Positions 1 to 8,543 of a stretch of DNA of 64,000 nucleotides are shown here, piece after piece. Under the pieces are notes generated by a model. That model saw only the letters and a program-made list of their open reading frames with translations. It made no database searches and was not told the origin of the DNA. Within the stretch, counting starts at the first letter, position 1. Each line of letters opens with the position of its first letter. This DNA comes from DASQDN01 sp963844855 (GTDB taxonomy: Bacteria > Acidobacteriota > Terriglobia > Bryobacterales > Bryobacteraceae), in contig CAWJQP010000080.1 of NCBI GenBank assembly GCA_963844855.1, positions 682,001-746,000 of the forward strand. Reading direction: 5' to 3'. Position numbers and translations under genes: made by a program.

Positions 1-919
1 TTTCAAGAAGTGGAGCCGCTTTCTTCGGAAACGCGACGGCGAGCACATGCGGTCCGGCTTTTACCGGAATTCGGATACTCAAATCTTTATCTACGAGGGA
101 GTGATCCTTCCCGGCGGGTGGTGGGACCACGGTGAATAACTTCATCGGGGAACCATCGAGCATCAACTCGACATCCGCCGGCTCGCGAAGTCCCTCGACA
201 TGCTCATTGCGATCTCGCGCCAACCGGATTTGAACGTCGTACTTGGCGTCGAGCGGGAAATTGTACTTGACCGTGCTTCCCCCTCGCGTGCCGAGCGGTA
301 ATTCTTCAAAATGTTCTTCCTGCGTGAGATCGGGAGGAAGAGTCACGGTATCTCCACCCGGAGAGCGGGCAGGGCTGCCCATAGCCAACCGACTGATCTT
401 GCGTGAAGCCGATAAGTATCGTTCCAGCAGTGTGGGGGAGAGATCGCCGACGGTTACATTATCGAAGCCATGGCTTGATTCATCGCTTGGCAGAAGAGAT
501 GTCACATCGAGATCGATCGACAAGAGGTCCCGAATCGCATTCTGATATTCAGTGCGGTTGAGTCTTCGAAACGTGTCGGTTCGACCGGGGTTGGGCTTGG
601 CAGCGGCTGCTTTGTCGAGAGACGACTCGATGGAGGACAACAAAGCTACGTAGGTCTTTTCGTCCGGCCGCGGCAAACCTGCCGGCGGCATCGAACGGGT
701 TCGGAGCTTCCTGACTACTTTCTCCCACGCTTCCGACTGAGCGGCAGGATTATGGACATCGGCAGCATCCAGTGAGAGACCGCCGGTTTTCACTTTACTG
801 TTATGACAGGCGACGCAATAGCGGGTTACGGCAGTCCGTTCGGGTGACGCTGCAGTCTGAGCGGTCGCGACGGCAACACAGCCGCCCGTAAAGAAAACGA
901 CGAACATCCAACGATTCAT
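1..919 (-). CDS. DUF1592/DUF1587-type cytochrome c domain protein (3' end outside window)
   Basis: Reading from the ATG at 919 gives a signal peptide (MNRWMFVVFF..., cleavage near TAQ), then a c-type heme motif CVACH near residue 35 in a PSCyt1-like domain. A DUF1587 (PSD3) stretch follows, with key residues RRLNRTEYQNAIRDLL and SHGFDNV, and then a carbohydrate-binding-like region with no named motif. The frame is open to base 1, so the DUF1592, DUF1588 and DUF1585 modules expected in this family must lie beyond the window. Proteins of this family are exported heme proteins known from Planctomycetes and Acidobacteria; their role is not established, though electron transfer linked to polymer or sugar oxidation is often suggested. 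A second, complete family member lies at 54927-57490. Family call is firm; function is inference. Confidence 0.85.
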   Translation of the reverse strand, partial: MNRWMFVVFFTGGCVAVATAQTAASPERTAVTRYCVACHNSKVKTGGLSLDAADVHNPAAQSEAWEKVVRKLRTRSMPPAGLPRPDEKTYVALLSSIESSLDKAAAAKPNPGRTDTFRRLNRTEYQNAIRDLLSIDLDVTSLLPSDESSHGFDNVTVGDLSPTLLERYLSASRKISRLAMGSPARSPGGDTVTLPPDLTQEEHFEELPLGTRGGSTVKYNFPLDAKYDVQIRLARDRNEHVEGLREPADVELMLDGSPMKLFTVVPPPAGKDHSLVDKDLSIRIPVKAGPHVLAVAFPKKAAPLLE

Positions 920-1048
920 CAGCTTAGAGATGGCGTATTTTGCGCCAGTACAGGTTACTTATACCAGTATCGTCCTCCCGGAGCCTCGACGGCAACGCCC
1001 CCCTTTTTTAGATATTGGTATCGTTGTGAGTAGCAGGCACTTTGGCCG

Positions 1049-1498
1049 ATGACCACGAACCAACAACTGATCCGTTGTTCCTCCTGCGGCGCCGTCAATC
1101 GCGTCCCGGAGGAGAAGATTCAAGAGGGTCGCGCTGCCATTTGTGGCCGATGCAAGACACCACTGCGAGCCGAAGCCTCGACGATTGTCGTGACTGACGG
1201 AACATTTACTGAAACAGTCGAGCGGTCTCCGCTGCCGGTCCTGCTCGATTTGTGGGCGCCTTGGTGCGGCCCGTGCAAGATGATCGCTCCGACACTCGAT
1301 GAACTGGCGAAGGAGCTCGCCGGGCAAGTCAGGATCGCTAAACTCAACGTTGACGAAAATCCTGTTGTCTCATCTCGGTTCAGCGCTCGCAGCATTCCCT
1401 TGCTGGTGATGTTAGAGAACGGCCGCGAAGTGGATCGGATTGTAGGAGCACAACCGAAAGGTGAGATCCTGCGCCGGCTCGGGCGGTTCATTCGTTAG
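1049..1498 (+). CDS. trxC: Thioredoxin 2 (zinc-ribbon thioredoxin)
   Basis: A 149-residue cytosolic thiol-disulfide oxidoreductase. The N-terminus carries two CxxC pairs, CSSC near residue 10 and CGRC near residue 32, which form the zinc-binding ribbon typical of thioredoxin 2. The thioredoxin fold follows, with the active site WCGPC at about residues 72-76 and the conserved cis-proline segment SIPLLV near residue 114. Length matches the TrxC family. The start ATG gives the complete zinc ribbon. It is transcribed away from the DUF1592 gene, and the 129 bp between the two starts must hold both promoters. TrxC proteins reduce cytosolic disulfides and are often induced by oxidative stress; no regulator site was recognised here. 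Confidence 0.93.
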   Translation: MTTNQQLIRCSSCGAVNRVPEEKIQEGRAAICGRCKTPLRAEASTIVVTDGTFTETVERSPLPVLLDLWAPWCGPCKMIAPTLDELAKELAGQVRIAKLNVDENPVVSSRFSARSIPLLVMLENGREVDRIVGAQPKGEILRRLGRFIR

Positions 1499-1566
1499 CC
1501 GTTTAACGTGTTCTCCTCGAACTGAAACCATCTAAGGTCATTCGTCGCCTTGCTGTGAATACTCCT

Positions 1567-2872
1567 ATGCGCCTTGTTCTTGCTTTTGCTCTTTCCACGG
1601 CCGCCTTTAGCGCGGAAGACGATTGGTCGCGCTGGCGCGGGCCGAACGACGACGGAATGGCTCGGGGGGACGTGCCGCACGAATGGAGCGACACCAAGAA
1701 TATCGCGTGGAAGGTCAATGTACCGGGTCGCGGCTTCTCATCGCCTGTCATTTGGGGGAATAAGCTGTTTGTCACCACAGCAGTCCCTATGGGTGACGTC
1801 AAAGCGCCCGAAGCAACTCCGAATGAGGGCGGCGGAAGACGGGGAGCGGGAGGCGGCGCGGGCTTAGGTCCAACATATAGCTTCCGCGTAATGTGCTTCG
1901 ACCGGAACTCCGGCAAACTGCTCTGGGACAAAGAGGCTACCAAGACAGCCCCGCACGAGGGATATCACGGGCGATACGGCAGCTTCGCCTCGAATACTCC
2001 GGTGACCGACGGGAAGCACCTTGTTGCCTTCTATGGGTCGCGTGGGGTCTATGTCTACGATCTTGATGGCAAGCTCATCTGGAATAAGCAGTTCTCTCCG
2101 ATGACCATGCGTCTGTCGTTTGGCGAAGGAGTCGCTCCGGTTCTTGACGACAACAGTCTTTATCTCAAGTTCGACCAGGAGAAAGATTCCTCGCTGGTCG
2201 TGCTGGATAAGCGAGATGGGAAAGAGCTTTGGCGGGTTACGCGCGAGGAACCCAGTTCCTGGTCGCCACCGCTCATCGTGACTCATGGCGGCAGGAAGCA
2301 GGCCGTTGTGAGCGCGTCGAATAAAGTTCGTTCCTACGACGTAACGAACGGCAAGCTGATTTGGGAATCTGCCGGCCTGGGCTCAAATGTTATCCCGGCC
2401 CCGGTAACGATGGACGGTATCGTCTACGTGATGAGCGGCCATCGCGAGCCGAATCTGCTCGCCATCAGACTGGGAAAGGAAGGAGACCTGACCACCTCAG
2501 ACGCGATTCTGTGGAAGAACGATCGCGGCAACTCGTATACGCCTTCTCCTGTACTGCATGACGGTAAGCTCTACATGTTGACGGATAGTGGGATGCTTAG
2601 CTGTCTTAACGCCAAGACAGGGGAAGCACTACTACCGACAACAGAGGCTGCCAAAACCGTACAACTTCAAAGCCTCTCCGGTTGGAGTAAACGGCAAGCT
2701 TTATCTCTCAAGTGAAGAAGGCGATGTGATTGTGGTGAAGATGGGCGAAAAGTATGAAGTTCTGGCAACGAACACGATGCCTGACCAGATGTTCATCTCT
2801 TCCCCTGCCGTGGCTGAAGGAAGTCTCTACTTACGCAGCCAGAATACGCTGTACTGCATTCGAGAAAAGTGA
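1567..2872 (+). CDS. Secreted PQQ-like beta-propeller protein (one frame disruption)
   Basis: The first 350 residues (signal peptide MRLVLAFALS...AAFSAEDDW, then the family hallmark DWSRWRGPN) are in one frame. The last 85 (KHYYRQQRLPKPYNF, then blades ending SQNTLYCI) are in the next. Removing one G from the GGGG run at 2620-2623 gives a continuous product of about 434 residues reading NAKTGKHYYRQQ, the usual length of these outer-membrane or periplasmic PQQ-repeat propellers. Repeated blade motifs such as DRNSGKLLWDKE, DKRDGKELWRV and DVTNGKLIWES are visible. No catalytic quinoprotein-dehydrogenase residues were recognised, so a scaffold or unknown function is more likely than PQQ-dependent oxidation. 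A GTG at 1555 is an alternative start; the ATG at 1567 starts exactly at the signal peptide. Confidence 0.85.
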
Positions 2873-4251
2873 ACTATTGCAAAGGGATAAGGAAATAACG
2901 TCCCGCGCCCCAGCAGCCATTGCGGGTCCATACGACGCTTGACCGCCATCATCGCTTCGATGTGTTCCGGTTCGTATTGAAGGGCGAGCAAGTGAGCTTT
3001 GTGCTTGCCAAGACCGTGTTCGGCTGAAACCGTTCCACCCATCGCGACCACTTCTTTGGCGAGATCCCTTAGAAGGGCGGTCGCGGTTTCCGCCTGCTTC
3101 GCAGTCTCCGGTAGTACGTTGATATGGACGTGCGCATCTCCGATGTGGCCGAAACACATGTAGAGTCCGATGTCTGCAGCATCGAGCCACTCGTGATAGA
3201 TCCGCAGAATATCCCTGTTGCGATGTAGTGGGACAGCGTAGTCGGTTCCGATTAGCTTGAAACCGCGACGGCGCACGATATCGATGACAAACTCCGGCAG
3301 GGTATGCCGGAAGCGACGGAAACGTTCGCGATCCTGCGCGCTCACGGCGAACCAAGATCCATCTATCAAGGCGGAAGCCGCTTGTAGCCGCTGCTCCCAC
3401 TCATCCACATCAGCCTCAACGTCGGCCTCACTCTGCGACTCGATTAATAGCGCCGCTTGGGCCTGTCGCGGAATATCAGGGAACCGACTTCGAATCATGT
3501 CGAGCGCCTTGCGGTCGACATACTCCAGCATCTGGAGCCGTGGAACGGGCCGCCACGCCTCCACCGCATTAATCGCGTCGTCATCACTGCTAAAGAAAAT
3601 AATGGCTGTGAAGAGATCGTCCGGGATTGGCAACAACGACAGTTCGGCTTCCAGGACTACGCCCAGCGTGCCCTCAGATCCACAAAACAAATCGATCCAG
3701 TCCATGCCAGGGCGCAGAGGGTACCCAGCCGTGTACTTGGTCACATTCGGGATGGGCAAAGATGGTACAGGGAAATCGATTGCATCACCGCGCCGATATT
3801 CCACAACTCTTCCATCCATCAAGGCGACACGGACGGCATTTACATGTTTTCGCGTACTGCCGTAGCGAAAACTTCGCGATCCGCTCGCATTCGTCGCGAT
3901 CGTTCCTCCAACCGACGAATTGATCTCCGTAGGATCGGGAGCATAGAACTGTCCTGATGGACGCGCAGTGTCACGCACTTCCAACAGCGACATGGCTGCT
4001 CCGGCGCGCGCGAAGCCTTGATGAATTTCCAAGCGTCGAAACTTCTCAAGAGAGATAACCCACCCCCCTTGGGCAACTCGGCCACCGGTCAGACCGTACC
4101 CCGCTCCAACCACTGTTACGGGGGTAGACGTTGCGACTGCGTTCTTCAGGATCTCGACTACTTGCTGCTCATCGGCTGGCACAAGGACTTTATCTGCCCA
4201 TCCCGAGAAACCGGAAGCGTCGGTAAAGTACGGACTGATTTCTGCTGACAT
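2827..4251 (-). CDS. FAD-linked oxidase (glycolate oxidase GlcD / D-lactate dehydrogenase type)
   Basis: A flavoprotein of the vanillyl-alcohol-oxidase fold that oxidises 2-hydroxyacids. The PP-loop FAD-binding domain (FAD_binding_4) occupies about residues 20-200, with VVGAGYGLTGG near residue 47 and TEINSSVGGTIATNASGSRSF near residue 108. The FAD-oxidase C-terminal domain occupies about 230-460 and includes CFGHIGDAHVHINVLP and the SAEHGLGKHK motif, whose histidines are conserved in the family. The predicted tail after GRGTLFPY is atypical. If one base in the AAA/GGG runs at 2881-2886 is an insertion, the gene would stop at 2874, two bases past the convergent PQQ gene, instead of overlapping it by 46 bp. 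The preceding cupin gene ends 4 bp upstream, suggesting one operon. Substrate not predictable. Confidence 0.88.
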   Translation of the reverse strand: MSAEISPYFTDASGFSGWADKVLVPADEQQVVEILKNAVATSTPVTVVGAGYGLTGGRVAQGGWVISLEKFRRLEIHQGFARAGAAMSLLEVRDTARPSGQFYAPDPTEINSSVGGTIATNASGSRSFRYGSTRKHVNAVRVALMDGRVVEYRRGDAIDFPVPSLPIPNVTKYTAGYPLRPGMDWIDLFCGSEGTLGVVLEAELSLLPIPDDLFTAIIFFSSDDDAINAVEAWRPVPRLQMLEYVDRKALDMIRSRFPDIPRQAQAALLIESQSEADVEADVDEWEQRLQAASALIDGSWFAVSAQDRERFRRFRHTLPEFVIDIVRRRGFKLIGTDYAVPLHRNRDILRIYHEWLDAADIGLYMCFGHIGDAHVHINVLPETAKQAETATALLRDLAKEVVAMGGTVSAEHGLGKHKAHLLALQYEPEHIEAMMAVKRRMDPQWLLGRGTLFPYPFAIVHFSRMQYSVFWLRK

Positions 4252-4255
4252 AGGT

Positions 4256-4906
4256 CTACTTCAGCTCAACAACAATGACGTCGAATGGCTTAGCCGACAG
4301 ATTCTCTTCACTGTGCTTCGCGGCGCCGGCCCAACGAACTTCTCCCGCTTTTGCCTCAATGTCTGTGGACTTACCCGCGTCGTCCGTGGCACGAGCGTGC
4401 ATGTCCGACACGAACACGAGCACGCGATTGGGAACGTGCTCGTGAAGCGGTATCTTTGCCCGGCCTTCTGCTTTCGCGCGGATCACTCGAGCTTGCGGAT
4501 AGTCATGAAGAACTTTGTATCGCTTGGGGTCAATTCGAACGGGGTCAAGGGGTCCAAATTTTGTACTGCCAGCGGCTTTCTTCAACTCAACTTCGATGAC
4601 TCGAAAGGGGCCAGTGACGTGCTGGCTTGTGTGCATTCCGCCGGCAGGACTCCAGTGAGCTGTCCCTGGTTCGAACTCGAGAGTGGTTATGCGGCCGTCG
4701 GCATATTCGAGCTTCTGCTTACCGGCGCTGAGGTAGATCATGACGCGATTCATGGCATGCTCGTGCAGCCGGCCCTTGGAGGTGGAGCCATCGGTGGTCA
4801 CGTCCAGGACTCGGACGTACTCGTTATCTAAGACGGTTTTGCGCTGGCCATGCAGCAGCAGGGCAAAAGTGAGGGCAAATGCGATCCGGAATGGCACGAC
4901 AGTCAT
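4256..4906 (-). CDS. Secreted two-domain cupin protein
   Basis: 216 residues with a signal peptide (FRIAFALTFALLLHGQ). Two repeated small beta-barrel halves follow. The first contains KGRLHEHAMNRVMIYL and HWSPAGGMHTSQHV. The second contains KIPLHEHVPNRVLVFV and VRWAGAAKHSEEN. The paired LHEH...NRV motifs are the metal-binding first cupin motif in each half, so this is an internally duplicated (bicupin) exported protein. Function is unknown; the conserved histidines make metal binding plausible. It is the first gene of a two-gene unit with the FAD-linked oxidase (4-bp gap), so it may act on the same substrate, which is inference. It is divergent from the DinB gene with only 40 bp between starts. 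Confidence 0.72.
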   Translation of the reverse strand: MTVVPFRIAFALTFALLLHGQRKTVLDNEYVRVLDVTTDGSTSKGRLHEHAMNRVMIYLSAGKQKLEYADGRITTLEFEPGTAHWSPAGGMHTSQHVTGPFRVIEVELKKAAGSTKFGPLDPVRIDPKRYKVLHDYPQARVIRAKAEGRAKIPLHEHVPNRVLVFVSDMHARATDDAGKSTDIEAKAGEVRWAGAAKHSEENLSAKPFDVIVVELK

Positions 4907-4946
4907 TATCTATCACTAACGTGGCCTACCTGCTAGAATCTTCGCG

Positions 4947-5465
4947 ATGACGTCGGAAGGATTGGCGGGTGTATTGAGCACGCTCGAAGAGAGCCGCGCC
5001 GAACTTAACGCTGCTGTTGCCGGCCTGTCGGAGGACGATGCGGTTGTCTCGGCGGATACAAGCTGCTGGTCAGCAGTGGAGTGCGTCGAACATGTTGTCG
5101 CTGCGGAAGAGCTTTTTGTTGGAAGAATCGAACAGGCTGAGCGTCAGGAATCCGTCGCGATCAACCCGCAAAAAGAATCAGAACTCGCCGCCAGGCTTGT
5201 CGATCGTACAACACGTGTTCGGGCTCCGGAGGCGCTTCGGCCTACCGGACGTTTCAAAAGCATCGCCGAGGCGATGGATCAGTTCAACGCGGTTCGCGCG
5301 AGAACGATGAAATTCGCCGAGGACCGGAGTGAGGATCTGTACTCTATTACTTTCGAGCACCGGCGATTTGGTGTTCTAAATGGAGTGGAGATGCTGTTGT
5401 TGATTGCTGCCCACGCGCGTCGGCACGCTGCTCAGATTCGGGAGTCTCGAGGACTTGGTGCGTGA
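4947..5465 (+). CDS. DinB-like (YfiT/DinB_2) four-helix protein
   Basis: 172 residues, all predicted helical, with the family layout: SCWSAVECVEHVVAAEELF near residue 45 supplies the first metal-ligand histidine, and HARRHAAQIRE near residue 160 supplies the H-x3-H pair. This matches the DinB/YfiT metal-dependent bundle seen in bacillithiol- or mycothiol-dependent transferases and in many stress proteins. The specific reaction is unknown, and Acidobacteria families of this size are usually left as DinB family protein. Its 3' end overlaps the predicted end of the convergent gene at 5347-6681 by 119 bp, probably because that gene's frame is disturbed rather than because of real overlap. Confidence 0.85.
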   Translation: MTSEGLAGVLSTLEESRAELNAAVAGLSEDDAVVSADTSCWSAVECVEHVVAAEELFVGRIEQAERQESVAINPQKESELAARLVDRTTRVRAPEALRPTGRFKSIAEAMDQFNAVRARTMKFAEDRSEDLYSITFEHRRFGVLNGVEMLLLIAAHARRHAAQIRESRGLGA

Positions 5466-6681
5466 AGACTTCGGGCCTTCCGGACCGTCCGGGCTCGACC
5501 CGAATGTGAGAGACCGCATTCGTCGCGAGATCGATGGCGTAAACGCTATGAGTAGTGCCGAAATATAGCGAATCACCGAGTCGCTCGATGGACACTACAT
5601 AATCTTTAATCGGGAACGTTCGGGTTGCGCCGGTTTTTGTGTCGAAGCGGAGCACACCCGCGCCGTATTCTGCGCCTTCCGGTCTGCCCATTAGACCAAT
5701 CCAGAGATTCTCGCCATCCAGTCGGAGAGCCGAAGCGGACCATCGGACAATCTCGGGAATGTATCGCATTTCGTACTTTAGAGTGGTCAAATCGAAACTA
5801 CCAATCGCCCCGACTCCCGAGATGCCCTCGCCGTCATAAAACGTATAGGCAAACCATACCCTTCTGTCCGTCAAATGCGTACGGACCGATTTCATTTTCG
5901 ATGCTGCCCGGAAACGAATCGGCTGCGGACGACAATAACTCGCACTTCCGGACGTAGTTTCTTGTATAACTCCCGCGATGGTACGGGCACGGGAAAGAAT
6001 CGTTTTTTTCCCTTACGATCAATGACAGTAATTCCCTTCCCGGAGACTTCGAGTTGACCGCCATCCCTACCTGGCGCCGGATCGGGATTGTCGACGCTGC
6101 CGATTGTCCATTGGCCCGTTCCAGCGCGCCGCAGGGATAGACTTTGGTCAACCAGGCCGTACGTACCCGAGAACACCAACTGCTCACCAACTTTCGAAGA
6201 ATGCTTTACCGAGAATTTCTTGTACTCGCTCCGAGTTCCGCGCGTTCTGGTTACGAGATCGTATTCGTATTTATGGCTCAGTGAGTACATCCCATAATCG
6301 CCGTACCAGTGAACGTAGACATGATTCTTTGTCGGCGATTCGAGTGTAGGTCCACAGCAACGCTGGCCGTCGGAACTGATTTCAAGAACCATGTAGGTCT
6401 GATTCGTTTTGCCGTAAACGATGAAAACGCCGAAATAGGGATTGTAGGGTGGGGGCACCGATTCATCCACCGCTGTCACGACCATCGCTGAATATGTACC
6501 GTCGATAGGGCGTTTGTCCCCGAGCCAGAACCGCGATAACTTCTCGTTTTTCGCCTGAAAGTACTGTTGAACGCTACGAAGATCCTCGCGCCTTAACTGT
6601 TCGTGCCGCGCTTGCTCGTCTACCTCAGCAAGCGCGGCATGACAACAAATCAGAGCCGATGACGAGAGCTATTCGCAGCAC
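5347..6681 (-). CDS. Secreted propeller-like protein of unknown function, frame-disrupted at three points
   Basis: No single frame covers this gene, but three compatible one-base expansions join it. From a GTG at 6681 the frame reads MLRIALVI. Removing one G at 6656-6657 continues as ALICCHAALAEVDEQ, a clean signal peptide. Removing one base at 5907-5909 gives RFVSGSIENEIGPYAFDG, and removing one at 5859-5863 continues as QRVWFAYTFYDGEG. The joined product is about 443 residues. The second half has blade-like repeats (GSFDLTTLKYEMRY, GVLRFDTKTGATRTF, SVYAIDLATNAVSH) reminiscent of two-component-regulator propellers. No family was recognised. It starts 26 bp after the TPR gene stop and is probably cotranscribed. 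The C-terminal 40 residues overlap DinB antisense and may be spurious. It could instead be a true pseudogene. Confidence 0.6.
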
Positions 6682-6707
6682 ATTTCAAATATGCCACAAC
6701 TTCGCTT

Positions 6708-8336
6708 TTAAAGATCTCCGGCTTTTAGAGTCATGGCCGAATGCTTCCAGGCGTCGGTAAACTCGCGCTTAACCCAGTCGATGCTTGCGGTCTTCTGCTG
6801 CGATTGCAAAGATTCGAGCAGTCCAAATAAAGACCGGCCGCTTCGTGGATTGATTTCCAGGTCTTTCCGAAATACAGTCTCCGCTTCGGCTGCTTCGCCT
6901 CGCCGCAGTAACGCTCCGCCAAGCGCTTCGCGCAGCGAAAAATGCCACTCCGGCGGCTCCATGTACATGAGCTTGTCCTGTAGCTCGACTGCCCGCCGAA
7001 GATGAGCGATCTCAGTGGAGCTGTCATTTGACATGCGGGCTATTCTCGCATCCAGGTCGGCCAAGCCGATTGCTGCGACGTCCCGAGATTTGTTGATCAT
7101 CAGAGTCTCAGCTTCGGGAATCCGTCCGCAAGCCGCCTCCATACGTTCCCGTTCGGCTTTTGCTTCTGCGGGACGATTGAGACCAGCAAACGCCACGCCG
7201 CGAGCATAGCGGTAAAACGCATGAACCATCGCGGTCTTCTCGTTCGGCGCAGGCTCGGCCAGCATCTCTTTCCACTTTCCGAATCGTGTCAGAACAAGCC
7301 AATCGAAGGCCCGATACGGAGCGAGCATCGGCATGTCGTCAACCGCGCCATCTACATTTTTACGCAGCCTCCGCGAGTACTCCATCGCCTCTTCGTACTT
7401 TCCTTGCATCATGCGCGCATACGAGACGAAGTGAAGATTATGCGAGTAATACATGAGCGGATAGACACCCTTGGCGCCGGAACGCTCAATGTACTTTCTG
7501 TCTACTGCCGCGGCAGTTACGTTGACCGTCGCCGAGAGTTCGTGGTCGCCAGTGCGGATGTAGATATGCGAAGGCATGTGGACCATGTGTCCCGCCCCCG
7601 GCATCAGCAGGCCAAGTCGATTTGCGCTCGGAAGAGCACGCTGTGCATTCTTCGACGCCTCGACGGCATGAATATAGTAGTGGTTCGCCCCGGGGTGGTC
7701 AGGGTTACGACGCAGAACGCCTTCGATCACTTCCAGGACTTCCAGGGTGCCCTCTTCCGGCTCACCGTTTGCTGTCCAAAGGGCCCACGGCCGAAGATTC
7801 ATCAACGACTCGGCATACAATGTCGCGGCATCGAGATCATCCGGATACTGCTTCATTACCTGCTTCATCGCGTCCTTGTAGTTGACGGCCAATTGCTTGC
7901 GGTCATCCTCGGGATTCTTCGAATACCGACGCACAAGCGCGTCGATATAGGCTCGCTCATTCGCTGGGGCCGTTTTGGCGAGTTCGACGGCTTTCTCGAT
8001 GGCCTTCCAGGCTTTCTCTTCGCGCTCCGGCATGGCCGGCATGTTGTAGTTCGGACCGAGGGCAAGCGCGATTCCCCAATGAGGCATCGGGGACTGGGGA
8101 TCGAGCTCAGCGGCGCGAGCGAACAGCCGCGCAGCTTCATCATGGTTGAATCCGTAGATGAGCGCGATTCCCTGATTGAAGAACTGCTGCGCCAGTTCGG
8201 ACTTCGTCGCGATGGGGTGAACATGGAAGCCCAGCCCCTCCAGGAGTTCGGCTGGTTTCATGTTTTCAGAAACATGTTTGTGCTGGGCAAACGCTACTGC
8301 GCCAGCAATCAGGAATAAGCTGATTCGCTTTTTCAT
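6708..8336 (-). CDS. Secreted tetratricopeptide repeat protein
   Basis: 542 residues with a signal peptide (MKKRISLFLIAGAVAFAQ). The N-terminal third has TPR-like helical pairs, for example AQQFFNQGIALIYGFNHDEA, followed by ARAAELDPQSPMPHWGIALALG. The centre holds conserved NPDHPGANHYYIHAVEAS and MPSHIYIRTGDH segments, and the C-terminus has further repeats (EAETVFRKDLEINPRSGRSLF). This architecture belongs to a widespread family of exported TPR proteins in Acidobacteria and Bacteroidetes without an assigned biochemical role. The HPGANHYYIHAVE and MPSHIY histidine motifs are conserved hallmarks that suggest a metal site, which is inference. Probably cotranscribed with the disrupted gene downstream (26-bp gap). 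Confidence 0.82.
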   Translation of the reverse strand: MKKRISLFLIAGAVAFAQHKHVSENMKPAELLEGLGFHVHPIATKSELAQQFFNQGIALIYGFNHDEAARLFARAAELDPQSPMPHWGIALALGPNYNMPAMPEREEKAWKAIEKAVELAKTAPANERAYIDALVRRYSKNPEDDRKQLAVNYKDAMKQVMKQYPDDLDAATLYAESLMNLRPWALWTANGEPEEGTLEVLEVIEGVLRRNPDHPGANHYYIHAVEASKNAQRALPSANRLGLLMPGAGHMVHMPSHIYIRTGDHELSATVNVTAAAVDRKYIERSGAKGVYPLMYYSHNLHFVSYARMMQGKYEEAMEYSRRLRKNVDGAVDDMPMLAPYRAFDWLVLTRFGKWKEMLAEPAPNEKTAMVHAFYRYARGVAFAGLNRPAEAKAERERMEAACGRIPEAETLMINKSRDVAAIGLADLDARIARMSNDSSTEIAHLRRAVELQDKLMYMEPPEWHFSLREALGGALLRRGEAAEAETVFRKDLEINPRSGRSLFGLLESLQSQQKTASIDWVKREFTDAWKHSAMTLKAGDL

Positions 8337-8543
8337 TCGCGACCTCCATTACTCAGCTTCTAACGCGCACAAATATACAGCGATCAGATCAAAACTGCCA
8401 CCCCTGGCCCGAAATATAGTAAGATGGGTAACGGTACAAACTGCTAAGCGAAACACCTTAGTTGTTCCTGTCGTCCACTAAACGCCGACCGGTGTGGCCG
8501 CCCGCTTTTATACGCCACCCGTGTCGCTGACCCGAAGTCTACG

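Noticed and set aside
243..545. Open frame on the plus strand inside the DUF1592 gene, and many similar frames elsewhere
   Set aside because: These are antisense or out-of-frame shadows of clear genes, with biased composition and no family features.
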